Shown one piece after another: positions 8,687 through 19,901 of a DNA stretch of 62,410 bases. The notes under the pieces were generated by a model that saw only the letters and a list, made by a program, of their open reading frames with translations, was not told where the DNA came from and searched no databases. Each line of letters starts with the position of its first letter. Position 1 is the stretch's first letter. A program made the position numbers and the translations under genes. The stretch lies in NCBI GenBank assembly GCA_949743955.1, contig CATJVQ010000040.1, positions 1 through 62,410 on the forward strand, read 5' to 3'. The stretch comes from an uncultured Oscillospiraceae bacterium (GTDB lineage Bacteria > Bacillota > Clostridia > Oscillospirales > Ruminococcaceae).

Positions 8687-9625
8687 CTATAAAGTATAGT
8701 CAGCGATCATCCGATAAAGCGGAATATCGTCTTCAGACGGAGATGAAGACTGCGCACGCACAACCCGGCGCAGGCGGCCCGAGGGCACAACAACCCGCGG
8801 GGCAGAGCGGATTACCCTCTCGGCCCGGTGCGCATAGCTCTCCGCGCAGGCAGGCGCGGCAAAAGCCGCCGCCTCCTCCACGGCCGCCCACCGGACAGGC
8901 CCCAGCCGTTCCCGGAGCCCCTCACTGGCCAGCAGCAGGCCGAAGTGCATGCGGTAGGGCATATCAATGAGCGTATACGCATGGGGAATACCGCCCGGCA
9001 GGGTATAAAGCTCTTCCGTTCGGGCGCTGTACAGGGCCCCTTCCTCCGGCGCGGCGCCAAAATCTGCCGCCAACGGCCGCTCCCCGGGCACCAGCAGCTC
9101 GGCCGCCGCCTCCCCGTCCCCCTCAAAAAAGCCGGTGAGCGCCGGATCTCCGGTGAGGAGGAAGGACTGTCCGCAGAAGAACACGCTCTGCACGGTATGC
9201 GACGCTTCCTTTGTCCCCAGCGCATCGCCCAGCCGCGCAAGTATGTCGGAGGCATTCATCACCATGCGCGCCTCCTCCGCTGTGGAAAACAGAAACGGGG
9301 AGGACGGTACATGCAGCTCCTCCGAAATCCCGGCCGCCTCGTCGAGCAGGACAAAGGCCAGCTCCCCGTCCGCCTCCAGAACATTTTCCCGGAACTGGAG
9401 TCCCATATGCAGTGTCCCGCCCGAGAGGGTGTTCGCATCGTCGCACAGTGTCTCAAGCACCTCCACCACCGCGTCCGGACAGCTCTTCTCCAGTGTCAGC
9501 AGGAGGGACATTGTCCCCTCGCGCGCGGGCAGTCTGTCCGCGCACCCGCCAAAGCACAGAGAGGCGGCAAGCGCTGCGGCGGCAAATCCCGCGCCGGCAT
9601 GCCTCCTCTCCCCTGCGCGCCTCAT
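8687..9625 (-). CDS. Putative secreted lipoprotein, TRAP DctP-like
   Basis: A 312-residue protein with an Arg-rich N-terminus, a hydrophobic stretch (13-24) and a lipobox-like FGGC at 25-28, so it is probably a lipid-anchored surface protein. Parts resemble TRAP-type solute-binding proteins (SGGTLHMGLQ near 69-78), but no TRAP membrane subunits are nearby and the match is weak. Its ATG overlaps the DHHW gene stop by four bases, so its role is more likely tied to the acyltransferase pair upstream. The function is uncertain. Confidence 0.6.
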   Translation of the reverse strand: MRRAGERRHAGAGFAAAALAASLCFGGCADRLPAREGTMSLLLTLEKSCPDAVVEVLETLCDDANTLSGGTLHMGLQFRENVLEADGELAFVLLDEAAGISEELHVPSSPFLFSTAEEARMVMNASDILARLGDALGTKEASHTVQSVFFCGQSFLLTGDPALTGFFEGDGEAAAELLVPGERPLAADFGAAPEEGALYSARTEELYTLPGGIPHAYTLIDMPYRMHFGLLLASEGLRERLGPVRWAAVEEAAAFAAPACAESYAHRAERVIRSAPRVVVPSGRLRRVVRAQSSSPSEDDIPLYRMIADYTL

Positions 9626-11193
9626 TTGATTTCCTTTTCAAACTCGTTTTTCCGTTCGGGGCGGGACTCCACCTGCCGCTTGCGCGCATGAGGCTTACCA
9701 TCGGAGGCAGAGCTCTCGCTCGAGGAGGGCGGCTCCTCTTCGGGCTCCGGCTCCACGGGCGCGGGCGGTGCCCACACCTGCGTGCGCAGGCGGGCCAGCT
9801 CGTTCATGCGTATATACGTATTCGCGGCGAAGATATTGTTGATGAACAGAATCTCGTTCACACCGTTTTCCTTTAAGAAAGCAGGCAGGTTCAGTTCAAA
9901 ATACCGCTGATCAATGACATAGATCTCCGCATAGTGGTTGACAAGGAACGGCACAATCGCGTTCCCAAAGGACTCCTTGATAACGGCGAGCTTCCTGTTT
10001 CCGGGCGCCTGGGTGACAATTTTGGTCAGAGGATAGTCCCCGCACAGGAAGACAGAATAACTCTTCGCACTCTCGGCCAGCAGCGCCGAGGGGAAGCCGT
10101 AAAACGGGCTGCCGCGCCGGTACTGTGTCACCTCGGCGGCCGTCGGCTGGATCCAGTAGTCGATGTGGTCGGGGTTGCCGAGCAGGGAGGAGTCCTGTGT
10201 CTGAGCATAGAGGGAGCCGATATAGTCGGGAATCGTGCGCTGTTCCATCCTGCTGAGGGGCACGGGGGTGAAGCCCGCCTGTTCACAGAAGGCGGTATAG
10301 GCATAGTAAGCGCCGAGGCCCGTCCAATGATGGTCGGTATGGAAATAGAGGTATTCGTCCCTGTGCTCATTGAGCTTCGACCACGCGTCGACCGCCTTGA
10401 TGGATGGAGCAAGATTGGCGTTAATCGTATCAATATTCGGCTTCTGCGGGGAGGAAAGGCTCTCAAGGCGTTCAGGCAGTGTCACAAACTCGATGTGCGT
10501 GGGCGCAACGAGGTTATAGATCGTTGTCTCCGGGCCCATGACCTCCTGCCACTGGTTGAGCTGGGAGGCGTAGTACTCCGCTGGAGCGTCGCTCCCCGTG
10601 CCGAAGAGGGAGAGCGCGTCCCCCCGGTAGACGAAAACGGTATTCGACTGGTTGAATGTCACCTGCTCATCCCCGTCCGGCTCGGAAGAGGGCGAAGGCG
10701 CGGGATCCGGCGGCAGGTCCGTACTTTCCGGGGCGGAAGACGCCGGGGGCGGGTCCGCAGCGGGGGGCGGCGTGACCGATACATCCGGCTCGACAGGCGC
10801 GACAGGCTGCCCGCCGCCCGCATCGGCCACGGTGTGGATGCGCCCTTCGTCCGCGCGCACGCCATAGTGCTCGGAGACATCCGCCGCCGCGCGCACGAGC
10901 TGATCGCGCAGGGGAAAGGTATCCGTGTAATGGTTCTCCACCTGGCGGGTATAGCTGCCGTCCGCCAGCGAAAGGGCGGAAAATTCCGGCATACTCGCCA
11001 GCTCCCGCTTTTCCATCACGGATTCTGTCGGCTTCTTCGCCACCACCGAAAGCACTCCGCCCACCACCAGCATCCCCACCACGAGGATAACCTGGATGGG
11101 GGCTGTAATCTTCCATGTCCGGTCGCTGCGGCGCAGCTCCTCGTCGGCCCGTACCAGCGCGGGCCGGGTCTCCTTCGGCCTCTCTTCTTTCAT
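9622..11193 (-). CDS. DHHW family protein, AlgJ/AlgX-like
   Basis: A 523-residue protein with one membrane anchor (about 30-52), a Pro/Ser-rich linker (about 125-175) and an SGNH/DHHW domain. The family signature HTDHHW lies at about 285-290, and the region after it is conserved (WTGLGAYYAY). Such proteins work with MBOAT acyltransferases to acetylate exopolysaccharides or other envelope glycans. ATG 11193 is used because GGGAGGGAG sits just upstream; ATG 11211 would place the ribosome site inside the gene. It starts 32 bases after the MBOAT gene and overlaps the lipoprotein gene. Confidence 0.88.
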   Translation of the reverse strand: MKEERPKETRPALVRADEELRRSDRTWKITAPIQVILVVGMLVVGGVLSVVAKKPTESVMEKRELASMPEFSALSLADGSYTRQVENHYTDTFPLRDQLVRAAADVSEHYGVRADEGRIHTVADAGGGQPVAPVEPDVSVTPPPAADPPPASSAPESTDLPPDPAPSPSSEPDGDEQVTFNQSNTVFVYRGDALSLFGTGSDAPAEYYASQLNQWQEVMGPETTIYNLVAPTHIEFVTLPERLESLSSPQKPNIDTINANLAPSIKAVDAWSKLNEHRDEYLYFHTDHHWTGLGAYYAYTAFCEQAGFTPVPLSRMEQRTIPDYIGSLYAQTQDSSLLGNPDHIDYWIQPTAAEVTQYRRGSPFYGFPSALLAESAKSYSVFLCGDYPLTKIVTQAPGNRKLAVIKESFGNAIVPFLVNHYAEIYVIDQRYFELNLPAFLKENGVNEILFINNIFAANTYIRMNELARLRTQVWAPPAPVEPEPEEEPPSSSESSASDGKPHARKRQVESRPERKNEFEKEIK

Positions 11194-11225
11194 CAGGCGT
11201 CTCCCTCCCATAATTATCGATCAGA

Positions 11226-12629
11226 TTAAAACCGGAAATAGAGGAACGGGTTATAGCTCTGCCCGGCCAGGAGGCAGGTGCACAGCGCGAGCATCCCGAG
11301 ATTGAGCGCTGTCTCCCCGAAGCGCACAAGCGCTATCCCTCCCTCGGGCAGGCGGGCCAGGCAGCGCTTGAGGCACGGCACCACCGGCATGCAGAAGAGG
11401 AGGCTCCCCAGCAGCCAGAAGGCATTGTTCATCACAACCAGCCCCACGCGCGCATCCCACAGCGGCGCGCCGGAGAGTCCGAACATAACGCCGAGCTGAT
11501 GGAGAAGCATGGCGGGATCCGTGAAATAAAAGAGCGTCCAGCCCACGAGTGTCACGAACACCAGATACAGGTGTGAGAGCACCCGCGGCGCACGCATACG
11601 GTCCCCAAAAAGGCGTTCGAGCGCGATAAGCACGCCGTAATAGAGCCCCCACACGACAAAATTCCAGCTTGCCCCGTGCCAGAGGCCGGTCAGAAACCAG
11701 ACGATGAACAGATTCCTCCAGGCATGGCGGCGTCCGCCGCCCAGCGGGATATAGACATAGTCGCGGAAAAAGGTCGAGAGGGAGATGTGCCAGCGCCGCC
11801 AGAATTCCGTGACGCTCCGCGAGATATAGGGGTAATCGAAGTTTTCCAGATACGTAAAGCCGAACATGCGCCCGAGGCCGATGGCCATGTCGGAATAGCC
11901 GGAGAAATCGTAATAGATCTGCAGGGTGAAGAGGAGCATCCCGAACCACGCGCCCGCTACGGACTCGCCCGCGGTAAAGCCTGTCAGGAGCTTCCCGGCC
12001 GTGTTGGCCACGAGCACCTTTTTCGTCAGTCCGCAGAGAAGGCGTGTCAGCCCCGCCGAGAGATCCTGCGCCGTTGTACAGCGGCGGTCAATCTGCCCGG
12101 CGATGTCGGAGTAACGCACGATGGGGCCCGCCACTAGCTGCGGATAGAGCGAAATATAGAGGAGCAGCTTATAATAGCTCTCCTGCGCCTTGGCCTGTCC
12201 GCGGTAGACGTCCACAACATAGGAGACGGCCTGAAACGTATAGAACGAGATCCCAATGGGCAGCAGGATGGGCGGCGCCTCCAGACGCACCGCCTGCGGC
12301 AGGAACAGGTTGAGCGTATCAATGAGCCAGCCCGTGTATTTAAACACGATCAGCAGCCCCAGGTTCATCCCCACCGAGATGACCACCCCCAGGCGCGCCA
12401 TGGACCGCAGCCCCTTCCTGCGGCTGACCTCGACAAGGCGCCCGCACAGGAAATTGACAGAGACCCCCATCATCAGCACAAACACCCACAGCGGTTCGCC
12501 CCAGGCATAAAAAAAGAGACTGAAAGCCACCAGCGTCAGATTGCGCCAGCGGGCGTTCTTCCTCACGTAATATAACAGAAGATTTGCCGGAAGAAAAAGA
12601 TAAAGAAAAAGCAGGCTGGAAAAAACCAT
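11226..12629 (-). CDS. MBOAT family O-acyltransferase (AlgI/DltB-like)
   Basis: A 467-residue polytopic membrane protein of the MBOAT family. The catalytic histidine lies in FLTGLWHGASWNFV, and the family region TEFWRRWHISLSTFFRDYVYIPLGG is intact. AlgI-type members pass acetyl groups across the membrane to a partner that acetylates an exported polysaccharide. Here the DHHW protein downstream is the obvious partner. It is not a dlt operon, since no dltA/C/D are present. A good promoter lies 34 bp upstream. Confidence 0.93.
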   Translation of the reverse strand: MVFSSLLFLYLFLPANLLLYYVRKNARWRNLTLVAFSLFFYAWGEPLWVFVLMMGVSVNFLCGRLVEVSRRKGLRSMARLGVVISVGMNLGLLIVFKYTGWLIDTLNLFLPQAVRLEAPPILLPIGISFYTFQAVSYVVDVYRGQAKAQESYYKLLLYISLYPQLVAGPIVRYSDIAGQIDRRCTTAQDLSAGLTRLLCGLTKKVLVANTAGKLLTGFTAGESVAGAWFGMLLFTLQIYYDFSGYSDMAIGLGRMFGFTYLENFDYPYISRSVTEFWRRWHISLSTFFRDYVYIPLGGGRRHAWRNLFIVWFLTGLWHGASWNFVVWGLYYGVLIALERLFGDRMRAPRVLSHLYLVFVTLVGWTLFYFTDPAMLLHQLGVMFGLSGAPLWDARVGLVVMNNAFWLLGSLLFCMPVVPCLKRCLARLPEGGIALVRFGETALNLGMLALCTCLLAGQSYNPFLYFRF

Positions 12630-12662
12630 GTTCTAATCCGTCCCGTTCAAGAAGATATTCTG

Positions 12663-12691
12663 ATTATACTATGTCTCTCTTATAGACGCAA
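12663..12691 (-). promoter_or_regulatory. Promoter of the MBOAT-to-hemZ gene run
   Basis: On the minus strand TTGCGT (12686-12691) and TATAAT (12663-12668) are spaced by 17 bp. No clear terminator is seen before the end of hemZ, so a six-gene transcript is possible. Confidence 0.65.
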
Positions 12692-12827
12692 CCGGGGTCT
12701 TTAGAGAGATTTTGGCGAATTTTGAGGGTCTCTGTCCCCTGCGGAAAACTCTTTTCTATTTTACCGCATTTTCCGGCGTTTGTCATTCCCTTTTTCAGTT
12801 TCTCCCATATATTTTCGGATCGGCCCG

Positions 12828-12857
12828 TTGACAATCCGGCGCCGCATCCTGTATAAT
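12828..12857 (+). promoter_or_regulatory. Promoter of the structured RNA before secA
   Basis: TTGACA (12828-12833) and TATAAT (12852-12857) are 18 bp apart, with a predicted start near 12864. No coding frame follows for 450 bp. Between the MBOAT promoter and this site I see nothing else recognisable. Confidence 0.75.
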
Positions 12858-12863
12858 TCAATA

Positions 12864-13087
12864 TAAAGGGCGCCGTAGCAAGCGGTCAGTCCAGAAGTTT
12901 ACAATTTTTTAGAGAGAAACCGTCACCTGCCGGGGTGGCGGTTTCTGCGTTTTACGATGATTGTGACCGTAAAGATCCCCAATATGTAACGTAATTCGCA
13001 TATGGCCGGATACAAATCGAAGATTTGTATCCCTCCCTTTCGGGTGGTGCGGCCGACCGCCTGCCGTTTTACCATGGCGCCGTTTTT
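12864..13087 (+). ncRNA. Structured RNA candidate upstream of secA (raiA-RNA-like)
   Basis: About 224 bases with no good open frame but extensive complementarity. The ends pair: GGCGCC (12869-12874) with GGCGCC (13076-13081), and GCGGTC (12882-12887) with GACCGC (13055-13060). Inside are a 12-bp hairpin (12916-12927/12934-12945) and a perfect 11-bp hairpin with a GAA loop (13008-13018/13022-13032). A T-run after the closing stem could terminate it. The raiA/hpf gene that often precedes secA in Firmicutes is missing, and the raiA RNA motif is known near such loci. That identity is inferred from position and shape, not a sequence match. Confidence 0.5.
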
Positions 13088-13238
13088 ATTCTACAAAAAT
13101 CCCCTTGTTTTGTCAATGAGCGCATGAAAAAGGCGCGTTTGGAGAGGCAAATCCCGTGAAAAACGGGGATGAAATGTGGCACAATAGCGGTAAAAGGCAA
13201 ATGTTCAGGGTTTCGCCTCATTTTATTCCCATTTTCGT

Positions 13239-13268
13239 TTGACAATTAAGAGTAAAAGAGAGTAAAAT
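13239..13268 (+). promoter_or_regulatory. Promoter of secA
   Basis: TTGACA (13239-13244) and TAAAAT (13263-13268) are 18 bp apart. A 60-bp leader with GAGGTGG just before the ATG follows. Bases 13088-13238 between the RNA and this promoter show only a weak short hairpin near 13150. Confidence 0.7.
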
Positions 13269-13329
13269 AAAAACTGTATGCTTTAAGGAATCGTGCAACA
13301 GAAACGGAAAGTTTAGAGGTGGCTTCCAG

Positions 13330-16077
<2,748 letters not shown>

Positions 16078-16091
16078 ACCGCCGTGCTAAA

Positions 16092-16127
16092 ACGGTCCGC
16101 ATCCTCTCCGGATGCGGACCGTTCTGT
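16092..16127 (+). terminator. Hairpin terminator of secA
   Basis: A 13-bp perfect stem (16092-16104/16110-16122) lies 15 bases after the secA stop, with only a modest T-rich tail. It also faces the convergent phosphodiesterase gene. Confidence 0.7.
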
Positions 16128-16158
16128 ATAATGAGCGTATAGCAGCAAAGGCATTCGC

Positions 16159-16983
16159 CTAATTTTCTTTCATCCGCAGCGTCAGCGGACGCATCCCGGC
16201 GGCGGGGGAAATGCCGAGGAGCGCGCAGCAGAGCGGCGCTGTCTGGAGAGGGGAAACCATCGAATCGGTAAAATCCCCGCATTCGACTTTTTTCGAGAGG
16301 ATGTAGAGCGGAACCTCCCGCTGTTCGGGCAGGTTCCCGGCATGGACGCCAAGCTCATCCATCCCATGATCCGCGGTGACGACGACATCGTAGCCGTCCT
16401 CCTGCCACACAGACAGGAGCGCGCTCAGCCGGTCAAACGATCCGGCAGCCGCGGTGCGGTATTCCCGGCTCCCTCTGCCATAGAGATGGCCGTGATAATC
16501 ACACCCCGACGGATGGACAAGCAGGAAATCAGGATGGTATGTCCGGCGCAGGTAGTCCGCGTCGTTATAGAGGCACAGATCGGGGTAATTGTCGGCTGCA
16601 TAGAAGATGCCGTGCCGGATGAGGCCGGGACTGTCGAACTGATAGCGCTCCAGGCGCGGCTCACGCGGAACACCGCGCTGATACAATTCGGATATCCAGT
16701 GATAGGCCGCCGCCGCGCCGGTAAGGCCAGTGTTCTTGACAAGGGAAAACAGGTTTTCACACCGGCTCGGCCGCGTGAAGAGATTGGTCGCGATGCCGTG
16801 CTCCGAGGCCGGGAGCCCGGTGAGGAGCGTTTCATACATCGGGCGCGACAGGCTCGGCAGCTCGCCCTCGACCCGGTATTTCGCCGCGAGCTCCCATTCC
16901 GCCAGGTGCTCCAGATATCCGGCCGCGGCTTTGGCCTCCTCATAACCCAAGCCGTCGATCAGCACAAGAATGACCTTGGACAT
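16159..16983 (-). CDS. Alkaline phosphatase-superfamily phosphodiesterase
   Basis: A 274-residue hydrolase of the type I phosphodiesterase/nucleotide pyrophosphatase group. Metal ligands are visible at VLIDGLG (start), HPSGCDYHGH (mid) and VVTADHGMDELGVH (C-terminal half). The nucleophile is probably the Ser/Thr in PMYETLLTG. The substrate is unknown. ATG 16983 follows AAAGGAGG; upstream in-frame ATGs fall inside the DeoR gene. The 16-base gap to that regulator suggests a two-gene operon. Confidence 0.85.
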   Translation of the reverse strand: MSKVILVLIDGLGYEEAKAAAGYLEHLAEWELAAKYRVEGELPSLSRPMYETLLTGLPASEHGIATNLFTRPSRCENLFSLVKNTGLTGAAAAYHWISELYQRGVPREPRLERYQFDSPGLIRHGIFYAADNYPDLCLYNDADYLRRTYHPDFLLVHPSGCDYHGHLYGRGSREYRTAAAGSFDRLSALLSVWQEDGYDVVVTADHGMDELGVHAGNLPEQREVPLYILSKKVECGDFTDSMVSPLQTAPLCCALLGISPAAGMRPLTLRMKEN

Positions 16984-16999
16984 ATTCGGCCCCTCCTTT

Positions 17000-17770
17000 T
17001 CAGGCGATAATTGTCTCCACGCCCATGTTTTCGATCTCCTGCCGCGCTCCCGGGGGCAGGCCGTCGTCCATGATAAAGGTGTCGAACTGGTGCAGATCGC
17101 AGACCTTATAGAAGGTGTCCACACCATATTTGGTGTGATCGATTAAGCAGATGCACCGCTCGCTCTTGGCGAGGATCTTCTGCTTAATTGTCCCCATCTC
17201 GACACTGTAATCGGAAATGCCGCCCGAAGGGCTAACGCCGTCCGCACTGAAAATGGCCATGTCGATGCTCGAAAAGCGGTTGAGGAAATCGTCCGCAAGG
17301 AAGCCGGTCGTGATCATCTCCGCACGCTTAATCACCCCGCCGATGCAGTAAACCATATGGGAGGTGCGCCGCGTCACTTCCGCGGCGATGTCCAGCGAAT
17401 TGGTCAGCACGGTGAGGCCCTTGCGCCGCGAAAGGAGCTGGGCAAGGCGGAAGACAGTCGTGCCGGAATCAAGCGCAATGATGGCATTATCGGGGATAAG
17501 GTCGATGGCCCGCGCCGCAATCCGCCGCTTCTCATCATCGCACACGAAGGAGCGGGTATCGCGGGTGGACATCATGTGGGGGGAATCGCTGTTGTCGGTC
17601 AGGATAGCGCCGCCATATACCTTTTGCAGGATTCCCTCGCGCTCAAGCGTGTTGAGATCCCGCCTCACGGTTTCCAGCGACACGGAAAACTGTGTACAAA
17701 GCTCCGCCGTAGTCACCTTTCTGTTGCGGAGAAGAAGACGACGAATTTCCTGAAGCCTGTCGTATTTCAT
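17000..17770 (-). CDS. DeoR/GlpR family transcriptional regulator
   Basis: A 256-residue regulator with an N-terminal DeoR winged helix (VTTAELCTQFSVSLETVRRDL, about 19-39) and a C-terminal sugar-phosphate sensor domain containing the D(S/T)GTT-like loop ALDSGTTVFRLA. Such proteins repress sugar or nucleoside genes until a phosphorylated sugar binds. Its closest neighbour is the phosphodiesterase downstream; the terminated transketolase genes lie upstream. The effector cannot be named. The 17771-18023 gap is AT-rich with a TATAAT-like element near 17790. Confidence 0.9.
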   Translation of the reverse strand: MKYDRLQEIRRLLLRNRKVTTAELCTQFSVSLETVRRDLNTLEREGILQKVYGGAILTDNSDSPHMMSTRDTRSFVCDDEKRRIAARAIDLIPDNAIIALDSGTTVFRLAQLLSRRKGLTVLTNSLDIAAEVTRRTSHMVYCIGGVIKRAEMITTGFLADDFLNRFSSIDMAIFSADGVSPSGGISDYSVEMGTIKQKILAKSERCICLIDHTKYGVDTFYKVCDLHQFDTFIMDDGLPPGARQEIENMGVETIIA

Positions 17771-18023
17771 GTTGCATCTTCCTTTGAGATAAGATTATAT
17801 TTTGCGCCATTGTTCTCAAAAAAAACACATAAAATCGTAGAACACCAAGAAAAGAGGTCATCATTGACTTTTTACGAACAAGTTAATCATACACAAAAAG
17901 CAAGAGATTGTCAACAAAATCTAAAAAAACGAGCAAAAAATAAGCATTTAATAAAGATATAGTCGTTTTTCCCTTCTTTTTGCAGCACATCGACATGGAT
18001 TTTACAGGAACTGGATGACTTTT

Positions 18024-18063
18024 GACAAAAAGGGACGGACCGTCCATCCAGACGGCCCGTCCC
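18024..18063 (-). terminator. Terminator of the arabinose-transketolase operon
   Basis: On the minus strand a 13-bp stem (18032-18044/18051-18063, one G-U) is followed by five T. It starts 20 bases beyond the tktC stop and ends the araB-to-tktC transcript. Confidence 0.85.
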
Positions 18064-18084
18064 TGTGCAATCCATGAAAAAACG

Positions 18085-19026
18085 TTATTTGACCATTTCG
18101 CGGGCGGTCTCGGCAATATGCTCTGCCGAGAGGCCGAACTGCCCCAGCAGCGCGGCAGCCGGGCCGGAATGGCCGAACGTATCGTTAACGCCGATGCGGC
18201 GCACAGGGGTGGGGCATTTTTCACTGAGCAGGCTGCACACAGCCTCCCCGAGCCCGCCGATGACGCTGTGTTCCTCGCACGTAATGATTTTCCCGCAATC
18301 CTTCGCGGCGGCGAGGATGATGTCCTCGTCAATAGGCTTGATGGTGGCGATGTTGATAACGCGTGCATGGATGCCTGCGTCGGAAAGCTGCCGGGCAGCC
18401 TCAATCGCCTCATTGACCATCAGGCCCGTGGCGACGATGGCGATGTCGCTTCCCTCGGTGAGCTGTTCACCCTTGCCGATTTCAAAATGGAAGCTGCCTT
18501 CGTCATGGAACACCGGCACGGCCAGGCGGCCGAAGCGCAGGTATACAGGCCCTTCGTAAGCGTATGCGGCCTTCACCGCGGCGCGGGCCTCCACATCGTC
18601 CGAGGGACTGATGACCGTCATGCCGGGAATGGCGCGCATGAGGGCGAAGTCCTCGCAGCACTGATGGCTCGCGCCGTCCTCCCCCACAGAGATGCCGCCA
18701 TGCGTCGCGCCGATCTTGACATTGCAGCGGGGATATCCCACCGTATTGCGCACCTGCTCGAAGGCGCGTCCGGCGGCGAACATGGCGAACGTGGACACGA
18801 ACGGGACCAGACCCATCGTGCTCATGCCCGCGGCGACGCAGACCATGTTGGCCTCCGCGATGCCGCAGTCGAAATGGCGCTCCGGGAACGCCTTTTTAAA
18901 GATACCCGTCTTCGTGGCGGCGGCCAGGTCCGCATCGAGCACGACCAGGTTTTCGTGTTCCGCGCCCAGCTCCTTGAGCGCGTTGCCGTAACTCTCACGG
19001 GTGGCGATCTTTTTTACCTCACTCAT
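18085..19026 (-). CDS. Transketolase, C-terminal subunit
   Basis: A 313-residue half of transketolase holding the pyrimidine-binding and C-terminal domains. Typical stretches are RFGRLAVPV, HGGISVGEDGASHQ and the final domain with ATGLMVNEAIEAA. It pairs with the N-terminal subunit encoded just upstream, overlapping by 8 bp. Transketolase moves two-carbon units between sugar phosphates, linking the D-xylulose 5-phosphate made by the ara enzymes to glycolysis. Two-gene transketolases are usual in clostridia. DXP synthase is excluded by the split and the neighbours. Confidence 0.93.
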   Translation of the reverse strand: MSEVKKIATRESYGNALKELGAEHENLVVLDADLAAATKTGIFKKAFPERHFDCGIAEANMVCVAAGMSTMGLVPFVSTFAMFAAGRAFEQVRNTVGYPRCNVKIGATHGGISVGEDGASHQCCEDFALMRAIPGMTVISPSDDVEARAAVKAAYAYEGPVYLRFGRLAVPVFHDEGSFHFEIGKGEQLTEGSDIAIVATGLMVNEAIEAARQLSDAGIHARVINIATIKPIDEDIILAAAKDCGKIITCEEHSVIGGLGEAVCSLLSEKCPTPVRRIGVNDTFGHSGPAAALLGQFGLSAEHIAETAREMVK

Positions 19027-19873
19027 CCGCCTGTGCCTCCATTTCCTTCTGAGCGGCGTTCAGCTCTGCCATTGCCTGCTCGTATTCCGCGTCGTTCGGC
19101 GCCTTGCCATGCCAATCGACGCTGTCCGTCATGAACGAGACACCCTTACCCTTGTGCGTATTCATCAGGATGCAGGTGGGTTTTCCCTTCTCCGCGTGGA
19201 ATGCGGAGAACGCCTGCTCGATTTCGTCCAGATTATGCCCGTCGATGGTGGTCACGGCAAAGCCGAACGCCTTCATCTTTTCGTCCACCGGCGCGCTGTT
19301 CATGACATCCTTGGTCGCGCCGTCGATCTGCAGGCCGTTGAGGTCGATGATCACGCACAGATTGTCCAGCTTATAGTGCGCGGAAAGCATGAACGCCTCC
19401 CAGACCTGGCCCTCCTCGATCTCGCCATCGCCTAAAAGGGTATAGACATTGACATCCTCTTTTTTGCTCTTCGCAGCGAGGGCCATGCCCGCGGCCGCGC
19501 TGACACCCTGCCCGAGGCTGCCCGTGGACATATCCACGCCCGGCACAGTGTTCATGTTCGGATGCCCCTGGAGATAGCTGTCGATCTTCCGCAGCGTCAG
19601 AAGATCCTCTACCGGGAAGTAGCCGCGCTCGGCGAGAGCGGCGTAGAGCCCGGGAGCCGTGTGGCCCTTGCTGAGAACGAACCGGTCGCGCGCCGGATCC
19701 CTCGGGTTCTTCGGATCAATGCGCATCTCCTTAAAATAGAGGTATGTGAACAGGTCGGCAGACGACAGACTGCCTCCCGGATGACCCGCCTTCGCGGCGT
19801 GCGTGCTCTCGATGATACCCTTGCGCACCTTGCACGCCGTAATCGACAGGGCCTTTTTTTCTGCCTTTGTCAT
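19019..19873 (-). CDS. Transketolase, N-terminal subunit
   Basis: A 284-residue thiamine-diphosphate-binding half of transketolase. The ThDP/Mg motif runs from LLGDGEIEEGQVWE to IIDLNGLQIDG. Substrate-binding histidines lie in THAAKAGHPGGSLS and SKGHTAPGLYAAL. It sits between araM and tktC in the arabinose operon, so this copy probably serves pentose catabolism. The start is ATG 19873, 28 bases after araM. Confidence 0.94.
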   Translation of the reverse strand: MTKAEKKALSITACKVRKGIIESTHAAKAGHPGGSLSSADLFTYLYFKEMRIDPKNPRDPARDRFVLSKGHTAPGLYAALAERGYFPVEDLLTLRKIDSYLQGHPNMNTVPGVDMSTGSLGQGVSAAAGMALAAKSKKEDVNVYTLLGDGEIEEGQVWEAFMLSAHYKLDNLCVIIDLNGLQIDGATKDVMNSAPVDEKMKAFGFAVTTIDGHNLDEIEQAFSAFHAEKGKPTCILMNTHKGKGVSFMTDSVDWHGKAPNDAEYEQAMAELNAAQKEMEAQADE

Positions 19874-19901
19874 CGTTTACGCTCCACTCCTTTCGGATAT
19901 T

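Noticed and set aside
12864-13087. 6S RNA before secA
   Set aside because: It lacks the GGGCACCC segment and rod-like pairing seen at 57727-57927, which is a better 6S candidate.
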